NCBI GenBank assembly: GCA_959023295.1
Contig: CAUFBM010000006.1
Coordinates: 59,348 to 123,347 of the forward strand
Origin: an uncultured Collinsella sp.
GTDB lineage: Bacteria; Actinomycetota; Coriobacteriia; Coriobacteriales; Coriobacteriaceae
DNA length: 64,000 bases
Direction of reading: 5' to 3'
The position numbers and the translations under genes are program-made. This document shows, piece after piece, positions 62,318 to 64,000 of the stretch (position 1 is the stretch's first letter; every line of letters starts with the position of its first letter). The notes beneath the pieces are model-generated. The model saw nothing but the letters and a program-made list of their open reading frames with translations, did not search any database and was not told the DNA's origin.

Positions 62318-62345
62318 CCGCCCCCCACCGGGGCGGTTTTTTTGT
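62318..62345 (+). terminator. Terminator after the homocysteine methyltransferase gene
   Basis: ACCGCCCC pairs with GGGGCGGT around CCACC and is followed by seven T bases. Confidence 0.85.
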
Positions 62346-62467
62346 TGTCGGAGCGCATCTCGACGCTTTTGCCTAAACGGTGAACGAGCGTGCCGGCGGC
62401 TTGCCGGATGCCCGTTGCGGGTATACCTCATGCGTACCATGATCCGAACACTGCGAGGTGTCTGCGC

Positions 62468-63868
62468 GTGTGCGCGATAATTCACTTTGGAACTGACGGT
62501 TGGCGAGCTCGCGTCGACGGAGACTTTACTATCAACAACGTCGCTCGTGTCACCGATGCTATCGGCAGGCTATGGCAAAAGACGAATCCCGGTAAAACGG
62601 TATATGTAGGATTTGACACTCGGCCGCAAGCGCGCGAGTTCGCCGAGTTCGCGGCGGGCGTGATTGCCGCCTACGGGCTCGATGCCGTGCTTGTGTCTCG
62701 ACCGGTGCCGACTCCTGCTCTTACGTGGGCGGCTGCGTATGACGGCGAGGCATGCGGCGCGCTTATGGTGACGGGCTCACATCATCCGCAGGGCTATCTA
62801 TGCCTCAAGCTGCGGATGGGTGATGGCTCGACGGCCAACCAGGATGTCATCGAAGAACTCGAGGAGACGATGGCCGCCGAGCCGCTGGGGCTTGAGGGGC
62901 AATACCGCACGGCAGATATCATTCCCGACTATATGCGAGCGGTGGCATCGTTTGTCGACGCGGATGCCATTCGCGCCGCGCATATGCGTGTGGTGGTTGA
63001 CCCCATGGGTGGAGCTGCGCAGGGATATCTTGCCGACTTGCTTCGAGAGCTTGGCGTCGAAGTCCACGAGATTCACGCCGACGAGACGACCGATAGGGGA
63101 GATATCTGCCCCGACCCGGTCGAGCCGTGGGTGGATGCTTGTGAGCGCGCTGTTGTCGAGGACGGGGCGTGCGCCGGCCTGGTGACTGATGGCGACGCCG
63201 ATCGTATCGGCGCGGTTGATGAGCGCGGCAGATATATACATCCACATCAGATCATGGCGCTCGTTTTGGGCGATTTGGTCCAGTATCGCAATCTGAAGGG
63301 ACGCGTCGTCGTCAACCTTTCATGCTCCACGCTTGTGCGTCGAATTGCCGAGGCGCTCGGCTGCCGCGTGGTCATCAAGCCCGTCGGTTTTAAATATATA
63401 GCTGCCGAGATGAAGAAGGGCGGCGTTCTCGTGGGTGGCGAAGAGGCCGGTGGTATCGGTATCGCCGCGCACATGCCCGAGCGCGACGGCATCCTTGCCT
63501 GCCTGATTTTGTGCGAGCTCATGGCCAAGACCGGCGCACCCTTGGGCGTGCTTATCGATCAGCTCGAGGCGAGCTTTGGCAAGACAAGCTACGGACGTCG
63601 AGATTTGCGTCTTGAGGCCGAGGATGCCGAGACGTTGCGCACGCTGCTTCCCGGCGTGAATCCCAAGTCGATATGCGGCAAGACGCCGCAGAGCGTAAGC
63701 CATATGGATGGCTTACGTCTGGCATTTGAGGATGACACCTGGCTACTGGTTCGTCCCAGCGGGACCGAACCGGTGGTGCGCGTGTACGCCGAGGGCTTTT
63801 CGGTGGAGGAGCGCGATGAGCTGCTCGATGCCGGCTGCGATTTGGCCAGGGGTGCATATCGGCTTTAG
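62468..63868 (+). CDS. Phosphohexomutase (phosphoglucomutase/phosphomannomutase family)
   Basis: 466 residues, four-domain alpha-D-phosphohexomutase. The phosphoserine is in VTGSHHP, metal binding in DGDADR, sugar binding in GGEEAGG, and phosphate binding in RPSGTEPVVRVYAE. It interconverts hexose 1- and 6-phosphates; whether glucose, mannose or glucosamine is favoured is unknown. GTG 62468 with GAGG upstream gives the start MCAIIHFGTDGWRA; an ATG at 62390 would add 26 residues. Confidence 0.9.
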   Translation: MCAIIHFGTDGWRARVDGDFTINNVARVTDAIGRLWQKTNPGKTVYVGFDTRPQAREFAEFAAGVIAAYGLDAVLVSRPVPTPALTWAAAYDGEACGALMVTGSHHPQGYLCLKLRMGDGSTANQDVIEELEETMAAEPLGLEGQYRTADIIPDYMRAVASFVDADAIRAAHMRVVVDPMGGAAQGYLADLLRELGVEVHEIHADETTDRGDICPDPVEPWVDACERAVVEDGACAGLVTDGDADRIGAVDERGRYIHPHQIMALVLGDLVQYRNLKGRVVVNLSCSTLVRRIAEALGCRVVIKPVGFKYIAAEMKKGGVLVGGEEAGGIGIAAHMPERDGILACLILCELMAKTGAPLGVLIDQLEASFGKTSYGRRDLRLEAEDAETLRTLLPGVNPKSICGKTPQSVSHMDGLRLAFEDDTWLLVRPSGTEPVVRVYAEGFSVEERDELLDAGCDLARGAYRL

Positions 63869-64000
63869 CCAAGGGGCCACTCTATATAAAGATATGCTCG
63901 GCGAGCGGTAGTTAACGACCGGCAAACGTCGGTCAGAGGCACAGTTGTGTAGGAAATGTGTGCGCCCAGATTCCCGCCCCCGGGGGCCCCTCCGGTCTGG
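63869..64000. other. Window end after the phosphohexomutase gene
   Basis: 132 bases without a supported gene. TATATAAA near 63883-63890 may be part of a promoter, and GACCG/CGGTC (63917-63934) makes a small hairpin. A short frame starting at about 63957 runs off the window and cannot be judged. Confidence 0.3.

Overview
The window is high-GC chromosomal DNA with no phage, insertion sequence, rRNA or tRNA that I can recognise. Gene content (a Coriobacteriia-like mix of PTS systems, GH4 phosphoglycosidases, a prenyl-FMN decarboxylase locus, and an F-type ATP synthase operon followed by murA and an LCP gene), GC-biased codons and frequent GTG/TTG starts suggest an anaerobic gut actinobacterium of the Collinsella type. 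That placement is inference, not a database result.

Layout. 72-6855: rlmKL (minus), a HAD phosphatase, a short transaldolase and tex (minus). 7276-11702: a minus-strand operon of an SDR dehydrogenase, an OFA-type MFS transporter and a Gfo/Idh oxidoreductase, divergent from a LysR regulator. 11911-16133: a MarR regulator with two overlapping half-ABC exporters. 16826-20107: a pyridoxal kinase with a small Cys-rich protein, a DUF4143-type ATPase and a low-molecular-weight phosphatase. 20168-28188: two mirror-image alpha-glucoside modules, each an RpiR regulator, a GH4 6-phosphoglycosidase and a PTS EIIBC. 28432-29661: an MFS exporter. 29824-35621: a prenylated-FMN decarboxylase locus, made of an LpdD-isopentenyl-isomerase fusion, an SLC13-type transporter, UbiD, UbiX and a MerR regulator. 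35851-42334: an acidic membrane protein, an aldose epimerase, a polar amino-acid ABC importer and an M20 peptidase. 42584-49413: prfA, prmC with a long insert, hicAB, tsaC-like, glpK and upp. 49694-56577: the complete atpI-like/BEFHAGDC operon. 56666-63868: murA, an LCP protein, pepT, a DtxR-like regulator, a homocysteine methyltransferase-family protein and a phosphohexomutase.

Two things stand out. First, the decarboxylase locus joins a flavin chaperone domain to an enzyme domain that would supply the dimethylallyl donor for prenyl-FMN, beside the prenyltransferase and the decarboxylase. This looks like cofactor supply wired into one locus. Second, the intergenic DNA carries structured repeats. 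Family A (about 16.2, 37.7, 43.7 and 59.2-59.4 kb) keeps a sequence skeleton while its helices change by compensatory substitution. Family B (about 7.0 and 16.5 kb) has long, copy-specific perfect arms around a shared core. Short GGGAC-type palindromes are scattered too, and one lies inside a coding sequence.
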